64,000 nt of DNA from Lepisosteus oculatus (GCF_040954835.1 NC_090699.1:14315817-14379816); one strand, 5' to 3'; counted from the stretch's first letter, positions 34,621 to 45,609 are shown. Numbers and translations are program-made. Notes: generated from the sequence alone by a model not told the origin.

Positions 34621-36581
34621 GTGAGCTCCCGCGGGTCTAGCCAGGAAATGTAATCAAATGCGGATGAATCGGATTATCCGTGACCAGGTTAGCGCGGGCT
34701 CTCTCGGATCGTCGCGGCGGCTCTCCCTCCTCCCCGGCAGAGCCCCGAGAGTGTGGGAAGATGAGCTGGACGTCCGCTCTGCCCTATTCCCCGGTCCAAG
34801 TCAGCCCCGACACGGGGACAGGGGAGAGTGTTTCACAAAATGTAAAGGAGGAGGTTACTGCTTGCTGGCTGTCAGAGCCACAGTTAAAATGCTTGTTGTG
34901 TCCAGGCGTCATGCTCATGTAGTTAATACTCTCCCGCTCTCTCCTCTCCCTCCCTGTCACTGCTCTCGCTCTCTCCTTTCAAGTTCAAGTCTGTCACGTG
35001 TACCTGAGTACTATGAAGTGCTTACTTGCATGTTTTCCTCAGCTGACAATTGACCTAACAGGTGACATAACAGTGACATAGAAAATGACATCACAAATGA
35101 CATCACAAATCCTGGAGACAGGAACAGGGTAGTAGCTGTAATTTAAATCTCTGCCCCCTCTCTGCCTTCTCTCTCCCCTCTCTCTTTCCTCGCGTTCCTA
35201 TCTCGCCTCTCTCCCCTCTCTGTCAGTAGCAGTGTGTCTGGGATGTGCTCAGTTCCTGGACCAGTATTTTGACACTCCTGACTGTCGCCTCACGCTCCGG
35301 GACGTCTGGTTGCGCCGCCGCCAGGGCAGCTGGGAGCTGAAGTGTCGCGACGGAGCGACAAGGCGCCGGAGCGCCGCGGAGAGCCGCCAACAGGAGAGAG
35401 GAGGGGACGCGCTCTGCACCCGCTACCGGGAGATCACAGAGCTGGCAGAGGTCATCGCCAGGGTGAGAGAGGAGCTGCGAGAGGGAGACCATGAGCAAGC
35501 AGCGAGGGTTCGAGACGGACAGATGAGGGAAGATGGAGGGGGAGAAGGAAAAAGCCCAGCTTCAACAGAGACACAGGTGACTGGAACTGGAGCCCGCCTT
35601 GGGACAGGAAGTGACATCGGGCAAGGAAATGCAGAAATCCCACCCACGGGAAGTGACATCAAGACAAGTGATACAGAAGACCCTCCCACAGGAAGTCAGG
35701 TGTCAGGGGGAGAGGAAGAGAATAGTAGCCCCTCCTGGGTTCGGGAACTCGGCCTCTTCCCCTTTGCTCAGTTCACCACTGAGAGGTGCTCTTACATCCT
35801 GCCCATGGAGGGGGAGGAGGAAGAGGTGGAGGGAGGGGGGACGCGGATCGATCTGGACCGGACAGATTTTGGGTTCTGTGTTGGTGAGATCGAGGTGCTG
35901 GTCCAGAGCCCAGAGGAGATGGATTCTGCACTCAGGAAGATTGAGAGGACAGCCCAGAGACTGGGTAACTGACTGTCTGTGTGACTGTGAATGAGTCTGT
36001 GTGACTGGCTGTCTGGCTGACCGTGTGTCTGAGGGTCTGTATTAACTCTCTGTCTGGCTGACCGTGTGTCTGAGGGTCTGTATTAACTCTCTGTCTGGCT
36101 GACTGTGTGTCTGAGGGTCTGTATTAACTCTCTGTCTGGCTGACTGTGTCTCTGAGGGTCTGTATTAACTCTCTGTCTGGCTGACCGTGTGTCTGAGGGT
36201 CTGTATTAACTCTCTGTCTGGCTGACTGTGTGTCTGAGGGTCTGTATTAACTCTCTGTCTGGCTGACTGTGTCTCTGAGGGTCTGTATTAACTCTCTGTC
36301 TGGCTGACTGTGTCTCTGAGGGTCTGTATTAACTCTCTGTCTGGCTGACTGTGTGTCTGAGGGTCTGTATTAACTCTCTGTCTGGCTGACCGTGTGTCTG
36401 AGGGTCTGTATTAACTCTCTGTCTGGCTGACTGTGTGTCTCAGGTCTGTATTAACTCTCTGTCTGGCTGTGTGTCTGCAGGTCTGTCTGGGGATCAGAAG
36501 GTTCCAGGGAAGATGGACGCTTATTTACAGAAGTTCCGCCCAGAGCATTATGGGAAACTGCTTTCTGCCCACGTGCTCTGA
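34551..36581 (+). CDS. thtpa: Thiamine triphosphatase (gene span)
   Basis: Cytosolic Mg-dependent enzyme of the CYTH fold that hydrolyses thiamine triphosphate to the diphosphate. The exons 34,551-34,620, 35,230-35,964 and 36,481-36,581 join in frame to about 301 residues, against about 230 in human. Family landmarks in order: EVERKF; YFDTPDCRL; WLRRRQGSWELKC; TRYREITE; FTTERCSY; IDLDRTDFGFCVGEIEVLV; LQKFRPEHYGKLL. These line up with the human enzyme, including the acidic and basic tunnel residues. The extra length is an insert of about 65 residues in the middle of exon 2. A polyadenylation signal follows at 36,723. It lies head-to-head with zfhx2, as in human. Confidence 0.95.
34621..35226. 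other. thtpa intron 1
   Basis: Contains no long minisatellite, unlike almost every other intron here. Only a short doublet of TGACATCACAAATGACATCA near 35,085 and a CT-rich stretch before the acceptor. Confidence 0.7.
35230..35964 (+). CDS. thtpa: thtpa coding exon 2
   Basis: The acceptor is a triple tandem CAG-TAG-CAG (35,224-35,232). All three choices are in frame, giving exon starts at 35,227, 35,230 or 35,233. The middle one gives the same spacing as the human protein. It encodes the central CYTH strands. Between TRYREITE...ARVREEL and FTTERCSY lies a hydrophilic insert with three imperfect TGSDI/TGSQV repeats. The donor is CTGG/GTAACT at 35,964. Confidence 0.9.
35985..36475 (+). repeat. 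Minisatellite MS-J (about 41-bp unit) filling thtpa intron 2
   Basis: About 11 copies of GGGTCTGTATTAACTCTCTG then TCTGGCTGACTGTGTGTCTGA. The array occupies almost the whole 516-bp intron. The true acceptor reads TGTGTGTCTGCAG/GTCTGTCTGG and looks like a repeat unit in which CTGAGG became CTGCAG. The unit also carries GTCTGTATTAAC, shared with MS-A. Confidence 0.95.
36481..36581 (+). CDS. thtpa: thtpa coding exon 3 (last)
   Basis: Joins exon 2 in phase to give RLGLSGDQKVPGKMDAYLQK and FRPEHYGKLLSAHVL, ending TGA at 36,579-36,581. The LQKFRPEHYGKLL segment matches the human LQRFRPQDYQRLL, which fixes frame and gene end. Confidence 0.92.
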
Positions 36582-36722
36582 CAGCAGGAGTCAGAAGTAA
36601 CATGGGCTCCATGCAGCGTAGATGTTAATCATTCTTATTCATAGGAAACTCCCTAGTTCTCCACTTGTCTGTTCAGACTGCTTTCCTTGGCCAAGGTCAA
36701 GCTCAGTGACATCAGAGGATGA

Positions 36723-36728
36723 AATAAA
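36723..36728 (+). terminator. Polyadenylation signal of thtpa
   Basis: Canonical AATAAA about 140 bp after the thtpa stop codon, in single-copy sequence. Cleavage would follow in the AGAGCATGTGGCC to GTGGTGTGTC stretch. Confidence 0.7.
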
Positions 36729-36729
36729 A

Positions 36730-37024
36730 GAGCATGTGGCCACGGAGTGGTGTGTCTCTCAGCCTGCGATTTCTGCTGTCGCTAGAACATGACAGATCGC
36801 GCGAACGCCAACACAGGCCCACAGGTCAGTGTCCCAGCATACACAGACTGAGAGTGTACTCCAGCACGGCGCGTCCATACTCCTGCGATGCTCCACTCTG
36901 ATCACACGGCTGCAGCTCAGACTGCTCTTCAGTTGTTTTTTATTAGTGCTTTTAGACATCCAGACCCCCCAACACAGAGAGGTCTGCCTGTCATATAACA
37001 GCAGTGAGGAGTGATACAAGTATA
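36730..37024. other. Single-copy spacer between thtpa and MS-K
   Basis: No splice-bounded frame or RNA gene seen. It separates the convergent 3' ends of thtpa (plus) and the nat8-like gene (minus). Confidence 0.5.
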
Positions 37025-38475
37025 GTTGATATAAAGGATACAGTCCAGTACAGGAGAACAGTCTGTTACAATAGGAGCTACAGTCCAGTACAGGAGAACA
37101 GTCTGTTACAATAGGAGCTACAGTCCAGTACAGGAGAACAGTCCTGTTACAATAGGAGCTACAGTCCAGTACAGTAGAACAGTCTGTTACAATAGGAGCT
37201 ACAGTCCAGTACAGGAGAACAGTCTGTTACAATAGGAGCTACAGTCCAGTACAGGAGAACAGTCTGTTACAATAGGAGCTACAGTCCAGTACAGTAGAAC
37301 AGCCCTGTTACAATAGGAGCTACAGTCCAGTACAGGAGAACAGTCTGTTACAATAGGAGCTACAGTCCCAGTGCAGTAGAACAGTCCTGTTACAATAGGA
37401 GCCACAGTCCAGTACAGGAGAACAGTCTGTTACAATAGGAGCTACAGTCCAGTACAGGAGAACAGACCTGTTACAATAGGAGCTACAGTCCAGTACAGTA
37501 GAACAGTCCTGTTACAATAGGAGCTACAGTCCAGTACAGTAGAACAGTCTGTTACAATAGGAGCTACAGTCCAGTACAGGAGAACAGTCCAGTTACAATA
37601 GGAGCTACAGTCCAGTACAGGAGAACAGTCCTGTTACAATAGGAGCTACAGTCCAGTACAGGAGAACAGTCCTGTTACAATAGGAGCTACAGTCCAGTAC
37701 AGGAGAACAGTCCTGTTACAATAGGAGCTACAGTCCAGTACAGTAGAACAGTCTGTTACAATAGGAGCTACAGTCCAGTACAGGAGAACAGTCTGTTACA
37801 ATAGGAGCTACAGTCCCAGTACAGGAGAACAGTCCCATTACAGTAGGAGCTACAGTCCCAGTGCAGTAGAACAGCCCTGTTACAATAGGAGCTACAGTCC
37901 AGTACAGTAGAACAGCCCTGTTACAATAGGAGCTACAGTCCAGTACAGGAGAACAGTCTGTTACAATAGGAGCTACAGTCCAGTACAGGAGAACAGTCTG
38001 TTACAATAGGAGCTGCAGTCCAGTACAGGAGAACAGTCTGTTACAATAGGAGCTACAGTCCCAGTACAGGAGAACAGTCCAGTTACAATAGGAGCTACAG
38101 TCCAGTACAGGAGAACAGTCCTGTTACAATAGGAGCTACAGTCCAGTACAGGAGAACAGTCTGTTACAATAGGAGCTACAGTCCAGTACAGGAGAACAGT
38201 CTGTTACAATAGGAGCTACAGTCCAGTACAGGAGAACAGTCTGTTACAATAGGAGCTGCAGTCCAGTACAGGAGAACAGTCTGTTACAATAGGAGCTACA
38301 GTCCCAGTACAGGAGAACAGTCCAGTTACAATAGGAGCTACAGTCCAGTACAGGAGAACAGTCTGTTACAATAGGAGCTACAGTCCAGTACAGGAGAACA
38401 GTCTGTTACAATAGGAGCTACAGTCCAGTACAGGAGAACAGTCTGTTACAATAGGAGCTACAGCCCAGTACAGCA
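37025..38475. repeat. Minisatellite MS-K (about 40-bp unit) 3' of the nat8-like gene
   Basis: About 36 copies of GTTACAATAGGAGCTACAGT followed by CCAGTACAGGAGAACAGTCT, with 1-3 bp indels. It stops about 40 bp short of the nat8-like stop codon; the last diverged unit (GCCCAGTACAGCAGGACAGT) lies between. It may therefore be part of the 3' UTR. Confidence 0.96.
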
Positions 38476-38512
38476 GGACAGTCCTGTCCCAGGAGACGTG
38501 GCACAGGGAGTG

Positions 38513-39180
38513 TCACAGCAGCTTCTCCAGGCTCAGGACAGTGACACGGCTCAGTCTGGCCGCCCACTGGGGCAGGGTGGGGGTGAGCCGAGTGCGGACG
38601 TGCGTGAAGCCCAGCGCGCGGTACAGGCGGCAGGCGTCCGTCTGGATGCTGGAGGTCTCCAGGGCGACGCGCGAGAACCCCCGGGCCCGGCAGAACTCCA
38701 GGGCGACCTGGGTCAGGCGGGACCCCAGGCCTCGGTGGCGGAACGCGGGAGACACGTTCAGCCGGAACACCTCCCCGCAGTCTCCCCGCCTCGCCACGGC
38801 AACCGTCCCCGCGACCACCCTGGACCCCCCCGCCTCTTCGGCCTCCGCCACCCAGAAGCAGCGGTCGGGGCGGGACAGGAAGTGGGCCGGGATGTCGCTC
38901 ATGTCCGTGCGCAGCTTCGCCCGGACGTAGCCGTGGAACGTCTCGTGGCACACGAGGAGCAGCAGGCCGGCCCACGCCGCCACGGCCGCCGCAGCCGGCC
39001 ACAGGCTGCCGCGGGACACCACCACAGCCGCCACGGCCAGGCCCAGGGCCCAGCCCACGTTGTCGGGGTGGAACAGCGCCTGCCGGAACGCTGGGAGGAC
39101 GTGCTCGGTGATCCCGGAGCGGAATAGAGTGACAACAGCATCGTGGTCTGAAGGCTGGTACTTCCTGATCACAAACTGCA
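38513..39180 (-). CDS. nat8-like: N-acetyltransferase 8 (camello)-like, main coding exon
   Basis: A membrane-anchored GNAT acetyltransferase of the NAT8/camello family; human NAT8 members use acetyl-CoA on cysteine conjugates or lysines in the ER. The exon encodes about 222 residues. It has an N-terminal IRKYQPSDHD (human: IRKYQESD), a hydrophobic segment at about residues 44-83 that anchors the protein, the family motif LRTDMSDI, then the GNAT core with FRLNVSPAFRHRGLGSRL (acetyl-CoA loop R-x-x-G-x-G) and ALGFTHVRTR near the end. The stop TGA is at 38,513-38,515. The acceptor CTCTCTCTCAG/TGCAG is itself the edge of MS-A array 3. The exon starts with TG, so the Met codon is completed by the last base of the previous exon. 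Confidence 0.9.
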
Positions 39181-39915
39181 CTGAGAGAGAGAGGGGTCAA
39201 TACAGACACACTGACTGACTGGACACTCCAGTACATTAACACTGCACTGAGAGAGAGGGGTTCATACAGACACACTGACTGACTGGACACTCCAGTACAT
39301 TAACACTGCACTGAGAGAGAGGGGTTCATACAGACACACTGACTGACTGGACACTCCAGTACATTAACACTGCACTGAGAGAGAGGGGTTCATACAGACA
39401 CACTGACTGACTGGACACTCCAGTACATTAACACTGCACTGAGAGAGAGGGGTTCATACAGACACACTGACTGACTGGACACTCCAGTACATTAACACTG
39501 CACTGAGAGAGAGGGGTTCATACAGACACACTGACTGACTGGACACTCCAGTACATTAACACTGCACTGAGAGAGAGGGGTTCATACAGACACACTGACT
39601 GACTGGACACTCCAGTACATTAACACTGCACTGAGAGAGAGGGGTTCATACAGACACACTGACTGGACACTCCAGTACATTAACACTGCACTGAGAGAGA
39701 GGGGTTCATACAGACACACTGACTGACTGGACACTCCAGTACATTAACACTGCACTGAGAGAGAGGGGTTCATACAGACACACTGACTGGACACTCCAGT
39801 ACATTAACACTGCACTGGGAGAGAGGGGTTCATACAGACACACTGACTGGACACTCCAGTACATTAACACTGCACTGAGAGAGAGGGGTTCATACAGACA
39901 CACTGATTGGATATT
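39181..39915 (-). repeat. MS-A minisatellite array 3, filling the nat8-like intron
   Basis: About 12 copies of the 60/64-bp unit occupying more than 90% of the intron between 39,974 and 39,181. The last unit runs straight into the acceptor of the coding exon. That unit reads GTCTGTATTGACCCC then CTCTCTCTCTCAG. Confidence 0.97.
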
Positions 39916-39974
39916 ACAGTAAATTAGTGATGCGCTGAGAGATGCACAAGCAAAGAGATGTTAAAATCACTTAC

Positions 39975-40020
39975 TGTTTTTGTGTTGTCTCTGCTTTCTG
40001 CTCTGTTTCTCTTCTTTCAT
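39975..40020 (-). CDS. nat8-like: Upstream exon of the nat8-like gene (optional N-terminal extension)
   Basis: On the minus strand an exon ends AAAAACA/GTAAGTG. Its last base A joins TG of the next exon to make ATG. An upstream ATG at 40,020-40,018 is in the same frame and would add MKEEKQSRKQRQHKN before MQFVIRKY. The junction Met gives a protein of normal family length, so this exon may be pure 5' UTR or encode a basic N-terminal tail. The upstream exon limit is not defined. Confidence 0.55.
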
Positions 40021-40094
40021 GTTTCTCTCTGTCTCCTCTCGAATGTGACTTCTGCTCCCTGCCCTCCTGCACTTTGACCACTGCAGTCACTCTG

Positions 40095-42060
40095 CACTCG
40101 TGACACACACCTGCAACTTCACACACACCCACAGCCTCACACGCGACACTCCTACTCACAATCTCACTCGTGACACACACCTGCAACTTCACACACACCC
40201 ACAGCCTCACACGCGACACTCCTACTCACAATCTCACTCGTGACACACACCTGCAACTTCACACACCCACAGCCTCACACGCGACACTCCTACTCACAAT
40301 CTCACTCGTGACACACACCTGCAACTTCACACACACCCACAGCCTCACACGCGACACTCATACTCACAATCTCACTCGTGACGCACACCTGCAACTTCAC
40401 ACACACCCACAGCCTCACACGCGACACTCCTACTCACAATCTCACTCGTGACGCACACCTGCAACTTCACACACACCCACAGCCTCACACGCGACACTCC
40501 TACTCACAATCTCACTCGTGACGCACACCTGCAACTTCACACACACCCACAGCCTCACACGCGACACTCCTACTCACAATCTCACTCGTGACACACACCT
40601 GCAACTTCACACACACCCACAGCCTCACACGCGACACTCCTACTCACAATCTCACTCGTGACACACACCTGCAACTTCACACACACCCACAGCCTCACAC
40701 GCGACACTCCTACTCACAATCTCACTCGTGACACACACCTGCAACTTCACACACACCCACAGCCTCACACGCGACACTCCTACTCACAATCTCACTCGTG
40801 ACACACACCTGCAACTTCACACACACCCACAACCTCACACGCGACACTCATACTCACAATCTCACTCGTGACGCACACCTGCAACTTCACACACACCCAC
40901 AACCTCACACGCGACACTCATACTCACAATCTCACTCGTGACGCACACCTGCAACTTCACACACACCCACAGCCTCACACGCGACACTCATACTCACAAT
41001 CTCACTCGTGACGCACACCTGCAACTTCACACACACCCACAGCCTCACACGCGACACTCCTACTCACAATCTCACTCGTGACGCACACCTGCAACTTCAC
41101 ACACACCCACAGCCTCACACGCGACACTCATACTCACAATCTCACTCGTGACACACACCTGCAACTTCACACACACCCACAGCCTCACACGCGACACTCA
41201 TACTCACAATCTCACTCGTGACACACACCTGCAACTTCACACACACCCACAGCCTCACACGCGACACTCATACTCACAATCTCACTCGTGACACACACCT
41301 GCAACTTCACACACACCCACAGCCTCACACGCGACACTCGTACTCACAATCTCACTCGTGACACACACCTGCAACTTCACACACACCCACAGCCTCACAC
41401 GCGACACTCGTACTCACAATCTCACTCGTGACACACACCTGCAACTTCACACACACCCACAGCCTCACACGCGACACTCGTACTCACAATCTCACTCGTG
41501 ACACACACCTGCAACTTCACACACACCCCCAACCTCACACGCGACACTCGTACTCACAATCTCACTCGTGACACACACCTGCAACTTCACACACACCCAC
41601 AGCCTCACACGCGACACTCCTACTCACAATCTCACTCGTGACACACACCTGCAACTTCACACACACCCACAGCCTCACACGCGACACTCATACTCACAAT
41701 CTCACTCGTGACACACACCTGCAACTTCACACACACCCACAGCCTCACACGCGACACTCATACTCACAATCTCACTCGTGACACACACCTGCAACTTCAC
41801 ACACACCCACAGCCTCACACGCGACACTCATACTCACAATCTCACTCGTGACACACACCTGCAACTTCACACACACCCACAACCTCACACGCGACACTCA
41901 TACTCACAATCTCACTCGTGACACACACCTGCAACTTCACACACACCCACAGCCTCACACGCGACACTCATACTCACAATCTCACTCGTGACACACACCT
42001 GCAACTTCACACACACCCACAGCCTCACACGCGACACTCATACTCACAATCTCACTCCTG
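40095..42060. repeat. Minisatellite MS-L (70-bp unit) upstream of the nat8-like gene
   Basis: About 28 very regular 70-bp copies: GCGACACTCCTACTCACAAT, CTCACTCGTGACACACACCT, GCAACTTCACACACACCCAC, AGCCTCACAC. Variants are single-base (CTCC/CTCA/CTCG; GACACA/GACGCA; AGCC/AACC). Each unit keeps CpGs (CACGCGACAC, CTCGTGAC). It abuts the 5' end of the nat8-like upstream exon. Confidence 0.97.
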
Positions 42061-43139
42061 ACACACACAATCACAACCTCACACATGACACACACACCTA
42101 TAACCTCAAATTTACAGCCAAACAACACACACTCACAACTTCACGCACACTCATAACCTCACACACGACACACACACTCACAACCTCACCCACGACATAC
42201 ACAGACCCATAACCTCAAAGTCACACCCATTCAACACACACACTCACAACCTCACACCCCCCACAGCTGTGTGTGTCCGGGTGCGAGTGTCCTCCTGTGT
42301 GTGAACTGAACTCCCGTTACTGCGGCTGCCCGCTGTTACCAGTGGGAGTGGACATACCAGTTTTTACAGAGAGAAACGTGACCCGGGACAGTGGGCTGCG
42401 GTGCAAACGCCAGTAAGATGAGAGAGCACCTCAGGTGTCTTGTCTTGTGTTTCCACCGACATATCAGGTTTGAACCAAAACGGAGTGACTCAAAGGACCG
42501 GGGTGTACACATCCCCCCCAAAAAAAAAAACCAGGAGAGACAACAGCACGTGCGCGTGTGCCATGTGCCAGTATCTCGCATCTCCAGAGCACCTGCAGAC
42601 AGAAAGCGAGCTAGTTAGAAGCGTAACGACTAGAAAGCCCTGTGACGGCAGATACGGCTGCGGATCTAAGACACGCCCCTTTGTCCCCGGGGCTGGCATG
42701 CCCCGCCCCCGTGTGCTCTCACCATCCAGTCAGATCGTGCCAACCGGCGTTAACCCCCGCCTCCTCGGCACACGGCCCCTCCCCCTCCACTTCACTTCAT
42801 TTGTTTTTCAATTCAATTCAAACTACTTCAATCGTGCCTGGTGGCGGGGATGGGGTGACTTACACAGCAAGCAGTGCAACATGCTGTACTGTACAACACA
42901 TTATAAATACAGCTGCTGAGGAACACAGTATCACAACACTTTGAAGAAAAAGAATACGTGAAAAAGACATGATACGTGAAAACACATAGTAGAAAAAATA
43001 CACAGAGAGAGAAAAATAACACAAACAGCAAACAGACCATAAAATGATCAAGAAGGTAGCTGTTTGCATGGTGAGGACTCTGTCCTATACTACAAGTGAA
43101 ATAATAATCAGATCATTTGATATTTAAGAAAGTATAAAA
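42061..43139. other. Possible nat8-like promoter flank and spacer
   Basis: Degenerate CA-rich sequence to about 42,260, then single-copy sequence. GC-box-like CCCCGCCCCC near 42,700 and CACGCCCC near 42,673 could serve a minus-strand promoter. There is no coding support; the short frames are composition effects. Confidence 0.35.
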
Positions 43140-43590
43140 GTATGTGTACATTTGGTTGGGGGGCGCTCACCCTGCGGTCTGTGTGGGTCCTAATGCCCCA
43201 GGACAGTGACGGGGACACTAGACTGTAAACAGGCACCGTCCTTTGGATGAGACACAAAACGGAGGTCTTGACTGTCTGTGCTCATTAAAAACCCCAGGGT
43301 GTTTCTCGAAGAGAGTAGGGGTGTTACCCTAGTGTCCTGGCCAAATTTCCCCCCTGTCCTTTACCAATCATGGCCTCCTAATAACCCCCCTCTCTGAACT
43401 GGCTTCATCACTCTGCTCTCCTCCCCACTGAGAGCTGGTGTGTGAGCAGACTGGAGCATCATCCAGGTGGGGCTGCACACTGGTGGTGGAGGAGGGGATC
43501 CCCATTACCTGTGAAGAGCTTTGAGGGGAGTGTCCAGAAAAGCGCTATAGATTATTTAGGATTAAGGATTATGAAGAGTAAGGATTATTG
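43140..43590 (+). mobile_element. SINE-like interspersed repeat
   Basis: Contains phrases I associate with a dispersed fish SINE: TGTCCTGGCCAAATTTCCCC, CAATCATGGCCTCCTAATAA, TGAACTGGCTTCATCACTCT, GAGAGCTGGTGTGTGAGC, ACCTGTGAAGAGCTTTGAGG and AAAAGCGCTATAG. It ends with an ATTA-rich tail near 43,590. The 5' promoter part is not clear. Family name not assigned. Confidence 0.65.
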
Positions 43591-44149
43591 TTAAACTTCT
43601 TTACTTACACCTGTTGATCGGTTGAGAGCCGGCTGGCCTCTGGAAACCAAGCTGAAGGTCCCGTTGCTCGTCCTGCCCTGCGGACAGAGGAAAGCTCTTC
43701 CCGAAGCCCGTTGCCCGGGAGCCTGCAGAGGGCTGTGGGATCGAGGTGGGCGCTCAGTGGTGGCGCCCTGCTGGGCTCCCAGCTGCCACAGGGGTCTGAA
43801 AGGCCCTCCAGGGCCTCGACAGCTGAGGGCCACAGCGTTCTAAGGCCGAGTTGGTCAATGGTGGCCGAGTGATGTGAACCAGCAGACGTTCGATCTGATG
43901 TGATCTGATGTGATCTAAAATACTTTTGGATGAAAGTGCTACAGAATGGTGAGAGAAGTCTTTTGCGGGCTCCGAAGGAGTTCGGGTGTCTCAGACCACA
44001 CCAGCGCTGTATGCGATTACTCCACAAGAAACTTGAGTTCATCGTCCAACGCAGTGGACTACACCACCAGACCCCCCACCATGGATCGCTGTGGGAATGA
44101 TGTTTTTCAAATCAACAGTCATTTCTTTTGTTTCTGACACCTTTATAAA
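43591..44149. other. Single-copy spacer
   Basis: No convincing exon. Minus- and plus-strand frames of 60-145 codons here lack recognisable domains and paired splice signals. It contains an imperfect GATCTGATGTGATCTGATGT stutter near 43,890. Confidence 0.4.
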
Positions 44150-44420
44150 ATAAGATACGATCACTTTATTGGCCCTATACAATCGCTTGCATTAGGAATT
44201 TGTCTTTTCCCAGACCCCAGCTTGTTCTCCATGAGACACACAGACAGGGGAAGAAGCTGGGGGTCAGAGCGCAGGGTCAGCCATTTGTACAGCACCCTTA
44301 GAGGGGCTGGGGTGAAGGGCCTGGCAGTAGGATTCCTCTGCCAGCCGTGGGATTCGAACCGGCAGCCTTCCAGTCACAGGCGCAGATCCTGAGCCACAGA
44401 GCCACCACACCACCCTTCAT
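44150..44420 (-). mobile_element. tRNA-derived SINE
   Basis: On the minus strand, from about 44,417 downward, a tRNA-like head is visible: GTGGTGGCTCTGTGGCTCAGG (A-box region) and, about 35 bases later, GGTTCGAATCCC (B box). This pol III promoter layout identifies a tRNA-derived SINE. The body runs toward 44,150. The element is old, and no target-site duplication was resolved. Confidence 0.7.
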
Positions 44421-44499
44421 CTCCTGGTAAGAAGTATCAGACCAGTTGCCGAATTCATCCGGACTGGGTCTGTGTGCTCATCCAGGCTCTGAGAGGAGG

Positions 44500-44805
44500 G
44501 ACACTAGTACACTCTCACCAGCAGGCCTGGTGATGTAATGATTTTCAGAGTTGCTTCGATGGCTACCGCCATCGCTATATAAGAGGAAGAGAAGGGGGAA
44601 ATAGCACCGCCTGGTGGTGATCCAGCAGAACTACAAATGGAGTCAGAGGCCAAACCATTAACAGATACATTTTGTGTTTTATTGGCCAGAAAACTAACGA
44701 TGCACATGATCAGCTGATGATCCCATCTGAAACCTGTGATTAGGTTTTCAACCAAAATGTGTGGCTGCATTGTGTGAAAGGCTGATGAGGACACAGCAAA
44801 CACAA
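44500..44805 (-). mobile_element. LINE reverse-transcriptase fragment
   Basis: The minus-strand open frame contains SSAFHTMQPHILVENLITGF, WDHQLIMCIVSFLANKTQNV, VNGLASDSICSSAGSPPG and GAISPFSSSYIA. These correspond to the conserved middle of non-LTR reverse transcriptases (SAFNTIQP..., ...GSPQGCVLSP). The catalytic region that follows is absent, so the copy is dead. It is similar in type to the LINE 3' end at 11,485, on the opposite strand. Confidence 0.75.
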
Positions 44806-44829
44806 GTCTGGCAGCTGATTTATTCTAAG

Positions 44830-45330
44830 TGCTTATACAGAATCAATCAAAGGTTCAATCAATCAGTCGGAGTTTATTTATCAAACGCACAACAATACCA
44901 CGTGCAGCAGTAGTTGCTGGCAGTGAAATGTCTGTTCTACAAGCTCACGGGGGGGGAATCACAAAATTAAAGTTGCAAAATAAGGTGAAATAATGATCGA
45001 TAACAGTGCACTAGAAATTGAATGAGATAAAGTCAGACAGAGCTCAGTATAGATATCAATGGAGCTGCTCTGTGTCCAGGGTGTGTGCAGTACAGTGTGT
45101 CCCAGTAGTGCAGTTATGCTGAATACGGTGAAACTGTGTGTCCCTGTAGCCAGTACAGGTGATTTGCTGAAGGAGCTGCAGCTTGGCTGTTTAGCGGTCT
45201 TATTGCCTGGAGGTAGAAGCTGTTCCCTGATCTGTCGGACTTTGACCGAATGCGTAAGAGAAAACAGTTTGTGACTGGGATGACTGGGGTCCTCGAGAAT
45301 GGACCTGGACTTCTAAAAGAAAAATCTTAG
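44830..45330. repeat. Probable interspersed repeat
   Basis: GTTTATTTATCAAACGCACA, GGCAGTGAAATGTCTGTTCT and CTTATTGCCTGGAGGTAGAA then GCTGTTCCCTGATCTGT resemble a dispersed repeat common in fish genomes. No intact frame. The class is uncertain. Confidence 0.4.
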
Positions 45331-45569
45331 CATCATGGGCTCCCCTTCCAGGACAGCAGGCCAACTGGAGGGGGCCGGGACCTGACTGTACTGCGGCCAT
45401 GGTATGGGACTGGCCTGCTTCTTCAAGAGTCCTGCTCGCTCATGGAGCCAGAGCTGTTGGCCTCAAGTCAAGTCTAGTCCTCTTAGGAACGGGTACGGGT
45501 GTCTAGAGCTTCCGAACAGCCCACTGCCCACCAGACAGCACCAGTGTCTACAGCAGGGGCCCCCAGTCC

Positions 45570-45572
45570 TGG

Positions 45573-45609
<37 letters not shown>

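Noticed and set aside
44340-44420. Functional tRNA gene on the minus strand
   Set aside because: A- and B-box-like strings are present, but I could not fold a complete cloverleaf, and the body continues as repeat, so it is a SINE head.
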